A DNA stretch of 64,000 nt from Sphingomonas sp. 7/4-4 (GTDB lineage: Bacteria; Pseudomonadota; Alphaproteobacteria; Sphingomonadales; Sphingomonadaceae): positions 930,001 through 994,000 of the forward strand of contig NZ_CP115960.1 in NCBI RefSeq assembly GCF_027941955.1. The letters are read 5' to 3'. Each line of letters begins with the position of its first letter. The first letter of the stretch is position 1. This document shows, piece after piece, positions 18,197 through 27,601 of this stretch. The position numbers and the translations under genes are program-made. The notes under the pieces were generated by a model. It saw only the letters and a list, made by a program, of their open reading frames with translations. It was not told where the DNA came from and made no database searches.

Positions 18197-18602
18197 TTAC
18201 GGCCGGCGCGGCTTGTTTCCCGGCCCCGGTCCGCGCTTGGGACCCTGGCCGTCGCGTGGGGGCCTGCGATCGCCCGATCCCCCGCGCGGGCGATCCCCCG
18301 GCCCGCCCCTCGGACGATGCGTCGGTGCGGAGGCAACCGGCGGCGCGCGGCGCTGCTCGACGCCCTGCGCGACCGAATAGCCTTCCTTGAGCAGCCGGGT
18401 GAACGCCGAACGGACATTGGTCGCGATCGCCGCCTGCACTTCTTTGGGCAGATCGGCGTAGGTCGTGTTCGGGTGGATGCTGTTGAGCTCGCGCAGCAAC
18501 GGGTTGGGAAGCCCGTTGGCAGCGTCCTTCAGCGCCACGATCGAGATCGAGGACGGTGGAGAACAGGATCTCCTGCATCAGGTCGGTTGCCGATTTTGCC
18601 AT
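18197..18602 (-). CDS. Small Arg/Gly/Pro-tailed protein of unknown function, frameshifted as read
   Basis: From ATG 18602 the frame reads MAKSATDLMQEILFSTVLD, then a break at 18542-18548 (+ strand CGAGATC, where CGAATC is expected). Removing the extra base continues as SIVALKDAANGLPNPLLRELNSIHP to a stop at 18197: 135 codons, 134 residues. The first 80 residues look helical and acidic-amphipathic; the tail is a low-complexity basic run of Arg, Gly and Pro that could bind nucleic acid. I do not recognise a family. It lies downstream of pcm on the same strand, separated by 73 bases. Confidence 0.6.
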
Positions 18603-18675
18603 AGCCGCGCCTCAACGCCCGTCCGCGCGCCCGGTGTCAAGCCCCGGTATCAAGCAATGAGTTCGCCGGGTGCGG

Positions 18676-19349
18676 CTAAACGGTCTCCAGCTCGGTGAAT
18701 TGCACTGCCATCACTTCGCGGATCGTCAGCTCGCTCCCGTCGCGCGTCACCTGCACCAGCCGCTGCGCCCCGGTTCGCCCAGCGGCATCACCAGCCGCCC
18801 GCCTTCGGGCTTGAGCTGGCCCACCAATGCCTCCGGCAGCTCTTTCGCCGCCGCGCTGACCAGGATCGCATCGAACGGCGCCGCTTCCGCCCAGCCGCGC
18901 GATCCGTCGCCGATCCGGATGGCGACGTTCCGGTATCCCAGCGCGACCAGCCGCGCATCGGCGATGCCGGCGAATTCCTCGACGATCTCGACGCTCCATA
19001 CGTGCGCTGCCAGCCCGGCGAGGATCGCGGTCTGGTAGCCGAGCCCGGTCCCCACCTCGAGCACCGAATCCCCTTCCTGCGGATCGAGCAGCTCGGTCAT
19101 CAGCGCCGTCATGAAGGGCTGCGAGATCGTCTTGTCGAAGCCGATCGGCAGCGGACTGTCCTGATAGGCGAGCGCTGCGAACTGCGCCGGCACGAACAGA
19201 TGCCGCGGCACCGCCAGCAACGCCTCGCGCACGCGCTGGCTCGGCGCCGGCCGCTCGATCTCCTCGCTCAGCAGGTCGAACTCGATATCGATCACTTCGA
19301 CCATGTGGCGCCGGAGGATCGCGAGATGCGCTTCGGTGAGCGGTTTCAT
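18676..19349 (-). CDS. pcm: Protein-L-isoaspartate O-methyltransferase, frameshifted as read
   Basis: MKPLTEAHLAILRRHMVEV starts at 19349. SAM motif I is VLEVGTGLGYQTAIL, preceded by the family phrase GFDKTISQPFMTALM. Near the end the frame breaks after VMPLGEPG; one base added to the C run at 18768-18771 (+ strand) leads on to QRLVQVTRDGSELTIRE and a stop at 18676: 225 codons, 224 residues, a normal length. The enzyme methylates isoaspartyl (and D-aspartyl) residues to start their repair. The start overlaps the upstream regulator's stop by four bases (ATGA), an unusual partnership. Confidence 0.88.
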
Positions 19350-20046
19350 GAGGGTCTGCCTCGAGGGAGTTCGACCAGATGAACGCACGAACCGCCCGCT
19401 GGCAACATCCCCTTCAGCCGTGGAGGTTGAGCAGCGAGATCCATCAGCCCGTCCTCGGCGCTGGAGCATACGCCCAGCACCACCGCCTCGTCGCAGCCCT
19501 CGGCCGCGACATACGCATGGCCCATGTTCGAGATCGATGTAGATCGATTCGCCGGTGTCCAGCGTGACGGGATCGTAGAATTCGGTGTGAACCACGATCC
19601 GCCCGCTGACGATGTAGATGAACTCCTCGCCCGAATGGTGGACGAGATCGCCGAACTCCTCGACCGATTTGGCACGCACCCGCGTGATCACCGGGATCAT
19701 CCGCTTTCGCCGCAGCTCGGTGCAGAGATAATAATAATCGTAATTCGGCGTGTTCACGCGCACCGCATGATCGAGATCGCCGATGCTGCGCCGCGCCGTG
19801 ACCGGCGCCTCGGCCGCCGAGATCATTCTCCGCGAACAGCTCGGACATGCGGATGTTGAGCCGCTGGCTGAGCTGGAGAAGCTTGTCATAGGTCAGCGTC
19901 AGCCGGTCATGTTCGACCTTGGACAGAGTCGACACGGGAATGCCGCTGCGGACACTCATCTCCTTGAGCGTCCAGCCGTTCCGGCTGCGCAGCGCACGCA
20001 CCAGCGTACCGAGCGTTGGTTGTTCCGGCTTCAGGCGCGTGGCCAT
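19346..20046 (-). CDS. XRE-cupin transcriptional regulator, two frame breaks as read
   Basis: From ATG 20046: a helix-turn-helix domain (GTLVRALRSRNGWTLKEMS, IPVSTLSKVEHDRLTLTYD) over residues 12-70, then a C-terminal cupin (TPNYDYYYLCTELRRKRM, HHSGEEFIYIVSGRI, SNMGHAYVAAEGCDEAV). The three parts lie in three frames. Removing one base at each of 19818-19824 and 19529-19535 (both CGAGATC on the + strand) gives 233 codons, 232 residues. Such regulators sense a small amino-acid-like or sugar ligand in the cupin. It is divergent from the D-glutamate/peptide genes and coupled to pcm, so it likely controls that locus and itself. Confidence 0.85.
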
Positions 20047-20059
20047 CCGATTCCCCAGT

Positions 20060-20089
20060 TTGACATTTTTCCGAACAGGATCATTATGT
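20060..20089 (+). promoter_or_regulatory. Candidate sigma70 promoter of the serine hydrolase/dgcA genes
   Basis: TTGACA (20060-20065), an 18-base spacer and TTATGT (20084-20089) lie in the space between the XRE-cupin regulator (minus) and the serine hydrolase (plus), about 100 bases before the latter's ATG. The stretch is strikingly AT-rich for this genome. The regulator's own start is only 14 bases away, so binding here could control both directions. Confidence 0.4.
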
Positions 20090-20189
20090 CTCAATCAGGC
20101 GTAACTAGTTCGTTGGGGATATAGCCTAACCGCAGACGCAAACCGGCGCAATCACATGCCGGCGCTGCGGGAAACATAAGGGAAGCGCG

Positions 20190-22161
20190 ATGTGGAAACG
20201 TTCGCTGGCGGTGCTCGCGGCAGGATTGCTCGGCATTGCAATCGGGGTACCGGCCTTCACACAGGCGCCCGCCCCGCTGACCCCGGTCGCGCAGACGCCG
20301 CCACCGGCGGCTCCGACGACGCCCACGGGCCTCGCCACGCTGACCAAGGCCGACGCCGATGCGTGGCTCGACGGCTTCATGCCCTATGCGCTCGCGCGCG
20401 GTGACGTCGCCGGCGCGGTGGTCGTCGTCGTCAAGGACGGGCAGGTCGTCACGCAGCGTGGCTTCGGCTATTCCGACGTCGCGAAGCGCGCGCCGGTCGA
20501 CCCGGCAACCACGCTGTTCCGCCCGGGCTCAACTTCGAAGCTCTACACCTGGACCGCAGTGATGCAGCAAGTCGAGGCGGGCAAGCTCGACCTCGACGCG
20601 GACGTGAACCGCTATCTCGATTTCAAGATCCCGCCTTATCAGGGCAAGCCGATCACGCTGCGCAACATCATGACGCACACCGCCGGCTTCGAAGAGATCA
20701 TCAAGGGCCTGCTCACCTTCGACAAGCCCGTCCCCAGCCTCGGCGACGTGCTCAAGCACCGCATCCCCGAGCGTATCTACGCCCCCGGCACCACGCCGGC
20801 CTATTCCAACTATGCCACTGCACTGGCCGGCTATATCGTCGAACGCGTCTCGGGCATGCCCTTCGACGATTATATCGAGCGCAACATCTTCGGCCGGCTG
20901 GGCATGCAATATGCCAGCTTCCGCCAGCCCCTCCCCGCCCGTCTCAAGCCGTACATGTCGCAAGGCTATGAGCTCGGCTCGGGCCCGGCCAAGGGTTATG
21001 AACTGATCGGCATGGCCCCCGCTGGCGCATCGGCGATCAGCGGCGGCGACATGGCCAAGTTCATGATCGCGCACCTCGCCAATGGCGGCCCGCTGCTCAA
21101 GCCGGAAACCGCGAAACTGATGCACGCCCCCAGGCCAGCGCGATCCCCGCGATCAACCAGATGGCGCTCGGTTTCTACGAACAGCGCATCAACGGCCACC
21201 GCGCGATCGCGCATGGCGGCGACACGGTCTATTTCCACAGCGACCTGTGGATCTTCCCCGAAGACAATGTCGGGCTCTACATCTCGATGAACAGCAGCGG
21301 GAAGGACGGCGTCACGCGTGTCCTCCGCGGCTCGCTGTTCGACGAATTCGCCGACCGGTACCTTCCTGATTCCAAAAGGCCGCTCCTGTCGGGCTTGCCA
21401 CTGCCAAGGAGCACGCCAAATTGCTCGTCGGCAGCTGGACCAACAGCCGCCGGATCGATTCGAGCTTCGCCAAGATCATCGGCCTGCTCGGCGATACCAA
21501 GGTCAGCCTCGACGCCGACGGCCGCCCGGTCATTCCCGCGCTGACCAGCCCCGGCGGCGCGCCGCGGAAACTGATCGAAGTCGCGCCGTTCGTCTGGCAG
21601 GACGCCTATGGCCATGAGCGCCTCGCCGCGCAGGTGATCGACGGCAAGGTCGCGCGTTGGAGCTTCGGCGAAGTCTCGCCCTTCATGATCTGGTATCGCA
21701 CACCGGCCTCGCTCGACAGTGCCTGGGTGATGCCCGCGCTCCTGTTCGGCATCGGCGTGGTCCTCCTCACTGCGCTGTCCTGGCCTGTCGGCTGGTTCAC
21801 GCGCCGCCGCTACGGCGCGCCGCTCGCGCTCGAAGGCGAGGCACGCCGCACCTATCGCGCGGTCCGCGGCTTCGCCTGGCTGGTGCTGCTCGTGCTGGTC
21901 GGCTGGACGATCGCGATCTCGGGCCTCGAGGATTTCGAGAGCCACGGCTCCACCGATTGGCTGATCCTGCTGCTCCAGATCGCCGGCACGCTCGTCTTTT
22001 TCGGGATGTTCGGCCTGTCGATCTGGAACGCCTGGCTGACGTGGAAGGCCAAGCGCGGCTGGTTCGCCCGGATCTGGAGCGTGTTGCTCGTGCTCGGCGC
22101 CTTCTTCATCCTGTACACGGCGCTGGCCTTCAAGCTGATCAGCTTCGGCACCGAGTTCTAG
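20190..22161 (+). CDS. Serine hydrolase (beta-lactamase/D-aminopeptidase family) with C-terminal membrane domain, two frame breaks as read
   Basis: A signal peptide and Pro-rich linker (1-48) lead to a class C-type serine hydrolase domain: nucleophile motif S114-T-S-K117, the YSN triad in PAYSNYATAL, and AHGGDT as the HxG box. The frame breaks at the C run 21127-21131 and the A run 21374-21377; adding one base to each gives 658 codons, 657 residues. The last 150 residues hold four hydrophobic helices (MPALLFGIGVVLLTALSWPV and three more), so the catalytic domain is tethered to the inner membrane on the periplasmic side. With dgcA immediately downstream (4 bases), it probably releases D-amino acids from peptides. 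Confidence 0.82.
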
Positions 22162-22165
22162 GGCA

Positions 22166-23182
22166 ATGGTGCAGCGTCTCTCGTGCGACGTGGCGGTGGA
22201 ACGGCTTCCCTTCGCGAAGCCGTTCCGGATCTCGGGCCATGTCTTCACCGAGTCTCCGGTGGTGGTCGTCACGCTGAGTGACGGCCTCCACACCGGGCGC
22301 GGCGAAGCGAGCGGCGTCTATTATCTCGGCGACGACGAAACGACGATGACCGCCGCGCTGGAGACGGTGCGCGAAGGCCTGATGGGCGGCATGACCCGTG
22401 CCGAACTCCAGCAGGTCCTCCCTCCTGGCGGCGCCCGCAACGCCGCCGATTGCGCGCTTTGGGAGCTCGACGCGAAGCGCGCCGGCGTGCCCGTCTGGAA
22501 GCTCGCCGACCTGCCCGAACCGAAACCGCTTCTCACCACCTTCACGCTCGGCGCGGAAGATCCCGAGGTGATGGCCGAGGGGGCGTTGGCTTATGCCGAT
22601 GCCCGCGCGCTCAAGCTCAAGCTCACCGGCGATCTGGACCTCGACATCGCTCGGGTCCGCGCGGTGCGCGCGGCGCGAAAGGACTGCTGGATCGGCGTCG
22701 ACGCCAATCAGGGGTTCAAGATCGACGAGCTCGACGCACTGATCGCCGTGCTGGTCGAATGCAGTGTCGCCTTGCTCGAACAGCCGCTCGCCCGCGACCA
22801 CGAGGCCGATCTCGGCGGGTTCAGCTCGCCGATCCCGATCGCCGCCGACGAGAGCGCGCTCACCCTCGCCGACCTCGATGCGCTGGTCGGCCGCTTCGAC
22901 ACCGTCAACATCAAGCTCGACAAATGCGGCGGCCTCACCGAGGCGATCGCCATCGCCCGCCGAGCGCGGATGCTCGGTCTCGACGTGATGGTCGGCAACA
23001 TGGTCGGATCGAGCCTCGCAATGGCGCCCGCCTTCCTGCTCGGCCAGCTCTGCGACGTCGTCGATCTCGACGGACCGACTTTCCTCGCCGCCGATCGCGA
23101 ACCCGGCATCCGTTACGAGGACGGCTATATCCGCTGCCCAGAAGCGGTCTGGGGTCACCGCGCGCTGCCGCATGCAATCTGA
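22166..23182 (+). CDS. dgcA: N-acetyl-D-glutamate racemase DgcA (enolase superfamily)
   Basis: A 338-residue enolase-superfamily enzyme of the dipeptide-epimerase/DgcA branch. LKLKLTG supplies the first catalytic Lys; the metal ligands are Asp in GVDANQ, Glu in LLEQPL and Asp in AADES; the second Lys is in NIKLDKCGG. Muconate-lactonising relatives include L-Ala-D/L-Glu epimerase, so that is the alternative. The presence of a dgcN gene 2.3 kb downstream on the same strand favours DgcA, which racemises N-acetyl-D-Glu so that D-Glu can enter the L-Glu pool. It follows the serine hydrolase by four bases. Confidence 0.82.
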   Translation: MVQRLSCDVAVERLPFAKPFRISGHVFTESPVVVVTLSDGLHTGRGEASGVYYLGDDETTMTAALETVREGLMGGMTRAELQQVLPPGGARNAADCALWELDAKRAGVPVWKLADLPEPKPLLTTFTLGAEDPEVMAEGALAYADARALKLKLTGDLDLDIARVRAVRAARKDCWIGVDANQGFKIDELDALIAVLVECSVALLEQPLARDHEADLGGFSSPIPIAADESALTLADLDALVGRFDTVNIKLDKCGGLTEAIAIARRARMLGLDVMVGNMVGSSLAMAPAFLLGQLCDVVDLDGPTFLAADREPGIRYEDGYIRCPEAVWGHRALPHAI

Positions 23183-23187
23183 TTGCA
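23173..23187. promoter_or_regulatory. Palindrome TGCAATCTGATTGCA upstream of TonB receptor
   Basis: A perfect 6-3-6 inverted repeat spanning the end of dgcA. Its core GCAATCTGATTGC ends 84 bases before the receptor ATG at 23270, the same distance as the matching palindrome at 889-901 before the first receptor. Likely a shared regulator site. Confidence 0.5.
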
Positions 23188-23194
23188 ATATCGG

Positions 23195-23241
23195 TTGACT
23201 ATTCTCCAATCCGGATCATATCATCCTAATTAGAGAATTAG
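23195..23241 (+). promoter_or_regulatory. Candidate promoter with overlapping operator for the TonB receptor
   Basis: TTGACT (23195-23200), an 18-base spacer and TATCAT (23219-23224) look like a sigma70 promoter. At the expected transcription start lies CTAATT-AGAG-AATTAG (23226-23241), a perfect 6-4-6 inverted repeat placed as a repressor site would be. A strong ribosome site GGGGGAGGA follows just before ATG 23270. The receptor thus seems to have its own control inside the larger gene row. Confidence 0.5.
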
Positions 23242-23269
23242 CCATCGAACTCCTGGGGGAGGACCGACG

Positions 23270-25459
23270 ATGACGCGCATGACCAATCGAACCAAATTGC
23301 TGATCACCGTGACGGCAGGCGCGTTGCTCCTGCCCGTGGCCGCGCTGGCACAGGACGCACCGCCGTCGGCACCCGAGGCCGCCGTGGCCGGCGACGACGA
23401 GATCGTCGTCACTGCGCAGAAACGCGAAGAACGCCTTCAGGACGTGCCGATCTCGATCAGCGTCGTCGGCGGCGCGCAGATGCAGCAGGCCGGCGGATCG
23501 CAGCTCACCGATTATGCCGCTTATGTCCCCGGTTTCCAGGTCGACAATGCCGGCTCGCCCGGCCGTTCGACTTTGTCACTGCGCGGCGTCGCGCCGATCG
23601 GCCCCAGCGCCACGGTCGGCATGTATCTCGACGACGCCCCGATCGGATCGAGCGGCATCTACAATCGCGCGCAGACCTTCTCGCTCGATCTGATGCCCTA
23701 TGACATCGCCCAGCTCGAAGTGCTGCGCGGGCCCCAGGGCACGCTCTACGGCGCCAGCTCGATCGGCGGCCTGCTGAAATATGTCACGGTGCAGCCCGAC
23801 CTCAACAGCCTGTCGGTCCGCGCGGGCGGCGAGGTCTTCACCATCGCGCATGGCAGCGACATGGGCTGGGCGGCGAACGCCATGGTCAACGTGCCGCTGG
23901 TCAGCGACAAGCTCGCCGTCAGCGCCAGCTACTCACGCCGCGAGACGCCGGGCTATATCGACAACATCTTCACCGGCGAAGAGGACGTAAACGATGCGGT
24001 CCAGCAGGGCGGCCGCGTCGCCTTGCTATGGAAGCCCGACAGCAACCTGACCATCAAGCTCAGCGGCCTGTGGCAGTCGGTGGATTCGGACAATTTCGGC
24101 ATCCTCTACGAAACGCCGACCTATGGCCCGCTGGAGCCCGGCGCCGACTGGCTGAGCACCAATTCGCAGCTGCCCGAGCCCTTCACCAGCGACTTCCAGT
24201 TCTATGCCGGCACGCTCGCCTACGATTTCGGTTTCGCCGAGCTGAGCTCGACCACCTCGTACAGCAAGCTCGACATCCTCGAGACCAGCGATGCCTCGCG
24301 CGTCTATGGCGTCATCTGGGGCGGGCTCGCCAATTACCCGGCGACGCTCCACCAGAAGAAGTGGACCAAGGAACTCCGCCTCACTTCGGCTTCGAGCGAC
24401 AGGTTCGAATGGCAGCTCGGCTTCTTCTACACCGACGAGGACAACAGCCACGACCAGATCGTCCGCGCGCTCGACGCCTCGGGCGCGGTGCTCCCGGCGT
24501 TCGATCCCTTCGCGGTCGTCGCGCTGCCGAACACCTACAAGGAATATGCCGTCTTCGGGAACGCGACGTACAAGTTCGGCGACGTCTTCCACTTGACCGG
24601 CGGCCTGCGCTGGGCGCGCAACGACCAGACCTTCACGCAGGTGACCCAGATCCCGCTGATCGGGCTCGACACCAGCGGCGACGGCAGCTCGTCGGAAGAA
24701 ATCGTCACCTGGAGCGTCAGCCCCCAGATCAACATCAACCCGGACACGATGGTCTATGCCCGCGCCGCCACCGGCTATCGCCCGGGCGGCCCGAACATCG
24801 CCTTGCCCGGCTTCCCGACGACCGTGGATTCGGAGAAAGTCACCAGCTACGAAGCCGGCATCAAGGCCCGCTTCCTCAATCGGGCAGTGACCTTCAACGC
24901 CGCCGCCTTCCTGCTCGACTGGAAGGACCTCCAGACGAGCGCGGCCTTCTCCAACGGCATCAACGGCCTGGTCAATGCCGGCACCGCGCGCAGCAAGGGC
25001 TTCGAAGCCTCGCTGCTGCTTCAGCCGATCGACGGGTTCAGCGTCGGTGGCAACATCGCTTATACCGACGCCCGCTGCACCGAGACGACCGACAATTGCA
25101 CCGACGGCGATCAATTGCCCAACGTGCCCAAGCTCGCCGCGGCGATGACCGCGGATTACAGCTTCCCGGTCGGCGGCTCGGCGCAGGCGCATATCGGCGG
25201 CGCGGTCCGCATCGTCGGCGATCGCATCTCGGCGGTCGAGAGCTCGCCGCTCGCGGTGCCTGTCGACGGCTATGCGACCCTGGACCTCAACGCTTCGCTC
25301 ACCTTCGGCGGCAAGTGGACGCTGCGCGCTTATGCCCGCAACCTCACCGACGAGGCGGGCCGCATCACCACCAACGTCGCCACCGTCAATCCCGGCTTCC
25401 TCTCGACCGTCCCGGTCCAGCCGCGCACGCTGGGCCTCGCGGCCGAGCTGGCATTCTGA
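23270..25459 (+). CDS. TonB-dependent receptor of the D-Glu/peptide locus
   Basis: A 729-residue outer-membrane receptor of the sphingomonad type. A signal peptide ends at AALAQ (about residue 27), DEIVVTAQKREERLQDVP is the classic TonB-box and plug start, LRGPQGTLYGASSIGGLLKY is in the plug, and the barrel ends LGLAAELAF with terminal Phe. ATG 23270 is favoured by a GGGGGAGGA ribosome site. It stands between dgcA and dgcN (13 bases to the latter's GTG) and should import the peptide or D-amino-acid conjugate that the locus degrades. The ligand itself cannot be read from sequence. Confidence 0.9.
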   Translation: MTRMTNRTKLLITVTAGALLLPVAALAQDAPPSAPEAAVAGDDEIVVTAQKREERLQDVPISISVVGGAQMQQAGGSQLTDYAAYVPGFQVDNAGSPGRSTLSLRGVAPIGPSATVGMYLDDAPIGSSGIYNRAQTFSLDLMPYDIAQLEVLRGPQGTLYGASSIGGLLKYVTVQPDLNSLSVRAGGEVFTIAHGSDMGWAANAMVNVPLVSDKLAVSASYSRRETPGYIDNIFTGEEDVNDAVQQGGRVALLWKPDSNLTIKLSGLWQSVDSDNFGILYETPTYGPLEPGADWLSTNSQLPEPFTSDFQFYAGTLAYDFGFAELSSTTSYSKLDILETSDASRVYGVIWGGLANYPATLHQKKWTKELRLTSASSDRFEWQLGFFYTDEDNSHDQIVRALDASGAVLPAFDPFAVVALPNTYKEYAVFGNATYKFGDVFHLTGGLRWARNDQTFTQVTQIPLIGLDTSGDGSSSEEIVTWSVSPQININPDTMVYARAATGYRPGGPNIALPGFPTTVDSEKVTSYEAGIKARFLNRAVTFNAAAFLLDWKDLQTSAAFSNGINGLVNAGTARSKGFEASLLLQPIDGFSVGGNIAYTDARCTETTDNCTDGDQLPNVPKLAAAMTADYSFPVGGSAQAHIGGAVRIVGDRISAVESSPLAVPVDGYATLDLNASLTFGGKWTLRAYARNLTDEAGRITTNVATVNPGFLSTVPVQPRTLGLAAELAF

Positions 25460-25472
25460 TCGGAGCGCGCGC

Positions 25473-26474
25473 GTGCTGCCCCAGCCCTATCTCCTCTTCC
25501 TCGGCGACACCACCGAGCCGGGATTCGCCAAGACCGCCTTCGGGCTTCGCGACTGGGCCGGGGACAAATGCGTGGGCGAGTTCGCGTGCGGCGCCACCGT
25601 CACCACCGACCTCCCGCGCATGACGCCTACCCAGGCAGTGGTGGAAGGCGCGAAAGGCCTCGTGATCGGCGTCGCCAATCCCGGCGGGGTGATCCCGCAA
25701 TCGTGGCGCAAGTCGCTGGTCGAGGCGCTGGAGGCAGGGCTCGACATCGTCTCGGGAATGCACGCCCGGCTGGCCGACATCCCCGAGCTGGCCGAAGCCG
25801 CGGCCCTGCTCGGGCGGCAGCTGATCGACATTCGCGTGCCCCCGGTCGACATCCCCGTCGCCACCGGCCGCAAGCGCAGCGGCAAGCGCCTGCTCACCGT
25901 CGGCACCGATTGCGCGCTCGGCAAGAAGTACACTGCACTGGCGCTTGCCCGCGACTTCCGGGAGCGCGGCGTCGACAGCGATTTCCGCGCCACCGGCCAG
26001 ACCGGGATCATGATCGCCGGCGGCGGCATGCCGATGGACGCCGTGGTCTCCGATTTCGAGGCAGGCGCGGCGGAGATGCTCTCGCCCGACGCGGCGCCCG
26101 ATCATTGGGACCTGATCGAAGGCCAGGGCTCGCTTGTGCACCCCGCTTATGCCGCGGTCTCGCTCGGCCTGCTCCATGGCAGCCAGCCCGACGTCTTCGT
26201 CGTCTGCCACGAGCCCGGCCGCACCGACATGCTCGGCACCGCGGGCTACAAGGTCGCGACGATCGAGGAGATCATCGATCTCACGCTGGCGCTCGGGCGG
26301 CGGACCAATCCCGCCATCCGCTGCGGGGGCGTGAGCTTCAACACCTCGGCGCTCGACGAAGCCCAAGCGACCGCGCTGATGGAGCGCGAAAGCGAACGCC
26401 TCGGGCTCCCGGTCGCCGATCCGATCCGCGGCGGCCCCGCCTTCGACGCGCTCGTCGCCAGCTGCCTCGCATGA
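25473..26474 (+). CDS. dgcN: N-acetyltransferase DgcN (DUF1611 family)
   Basis: A 333-residue DUF1611/PF07755 protein. GTG 25473 starts LPQPYLLFLGDTTEPGFAKT with GGAG seven bases before it; the frame is open further up but only inside the receptor gene. An N-terminal Rossmann-like half carries CVGEFACGATVTTDLPRM; the second half is a P-loop domain with VGTDCALGKKYTA, then EGQGSLVHPAY and CHEPGRTDMLG. In the described DgcN-DgcA pathway DgcN acetylates D-Glu, DgcA racemises it, and L-Glu results. The stop overlaps the transporter start (ATGA, 26471-26474). Confidence 0.85.
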   Translation: MLPQPYLLFLGDTTEPGFAKTAFGLRDWAGDKCVGEFACGATVTTDLPRMTPTQAVVEGAKGLVIGVANPGGVIPQSWRKSLVEALEAGLDIVSGMHARLADIPELAEAAALLGRQLIDIRVPPVDIPVATGRKRSGKRLLTVGTDCALGKKYTALALARDFRERGVDSDFRATGQTGIMIAGGGMPMDAVVSDFEAGAAEMLSPDAAPDHWDLIEGQGSLVHPAYAAVSLGLLHGSQPDVFVVCHEPGRTDMLGTAGYKVATIEEIIDLTLALGRRTNPAIRCGGVSFNTSALDEAQATALMERESERLGLPVADPIRGGPAFDALVASCLA

Positions 26475-27601
26475 GCATCCCGGCGGCAGGATCTAGCTGG
26501 TTCCAGCGCTTCCTGCTGCCGGGTTTCGCGATGAAGGCCGTCATCATCGGCGGCGGCTATGCCACCGGACGCGAGCTGGCCGAGTATTTCCTGCCCTCGG
26601 GCCCGTGGGGCGGCCTCGCGGGCATGCTGCTGGCGATGCTGCTGTGGATCGTCATCGCCGCCACCACTTTCGCGTATGCCCGGCTGGCGGGCGCGCTCGA
26701 TTATCGCGCGTTCTTCGCGGACCTCCTCGGCCCGGCCTGGGTGGCGTTCGAGATCGCCTACATCCTCTTCGTCGTGCTGATCCTCGCGGTGTTCGGCGCC
26801 AGCGCGGGCGCGATCGGCGCGGCGATGTTCGGCTGGCCCAGCTTCGTCGGCGCGGTGCTGCTCGCGGTCGCGATCCTCGCCACCGTGTCGCTCGGCAATT
26901 CGGCGGTCGAAGGCGTGTTCAAATACGTCTCCTTCCTGCTCTATGGCGTCTATGCGCTGTTCCTGATCCTCAGCCTGTTCAGCTTCGGCGACCGGATCGC
27001 CGCCGGCTTCGCCACGCCCGCGCCCTGGACCGGCTGGGCTTCGGGCGGGCTGACCTACGCCAGCTACAACATCATCGGCGCGGTCGTGATCCTGCCCGTC
27101 CTGCGCCACCTCACCAGCACGCGCGACGCAGTGATCGCAGGCGTGATCGCAGGCCCGCTGGCGATGGCGCCGGCGATCCTGTTCTTCGTCTGCATGGTCG
27201 CCTTCTATCCCGGCATCGGCGCCGAGACCTTGCCTTCCGACTTCCTGCTCCGCCAGTTGAACGCCCCGGTCTTCCACTGGCTGTTCCAGCTGATGATCTT
27301 CGCCGCCTTGCTGGAAAGCGGTGCCGGCGCAGTCCACGCGATCAACGAGCGCGTCGCCGGCGTGCTGCGCCGCCGTCGCGGGATCGAGCTCAGCCCGCGC
27401 GCGCGCGCCGCGATCGCCGGCGGGCTGCTGCTCGTCTGCATGTTCGTCGCTGAGCGCGTCGGGCTGATCGCGCTGATCGCCAGCGGCTATAGGCTGCTGG
27501 CCTACATGTTCCTCGCCGTTTTCGTGCTGCCGCTGATGACGATCGGGCTGGCGCGGCTGATCCGGCGCCGTTCCGCCGCTCCCAGGGAGGTCGCCGCATG
27601 A
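26471..27601 (+). CDS. YkvI-type inner-membrane transporter (APC superfamily)
   Basis: A 376-residue integral membrane protein with about ten helices. It opens WFQRFLLPGFAMKAVIIGGG, followed by a YATGRELAEYF segment; such unwound first helices with GGG/GRE residues are typical of YkvI-like members of the APC fold. It is coupled by ATGA overlaps to dgcN before and a serine hydrolase after (27598-27601). Context suggests uptake of an amino acid, perhaps D-Glu or a short peptide, into the cytoplasm where DgcN and DgcA act. Substrate is inference; no YkvI-type transporter is assigned with certainty. Confidence 0.75.
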   Translation: MSIPAAGSSWFQRFLLPGFAMKAVIIGGGYATGRELAEYFLPSGPWGGLAGMLLAMLLWIVIAATTFAYARLAGALDYRAFFADLLGPAWVAFEIAYILFVVLILAVFGASAGAIGAAMFGWPSFVGAVLLAVAILATVSLGNSAVEGVFKYVSFLLYGVYALFLILSLFSFGDRIAAGFATPAPWTGWASGGLTYASYNIIGAVVILPVLRHLTSTRDAVIAGVIAGPLAMAPAILFFVCMVAFYPGIGAETLPSDFLLRQLNAPVFHWLFQLMIFAALLESGAGAVHAINERVAGVLRRRRGIELSPRARAAIAGGLLLVCMFVAERVGLIALIASGYRLLAYMFLAVFVLPLMTIGLARLIRRRSAAPREVAA

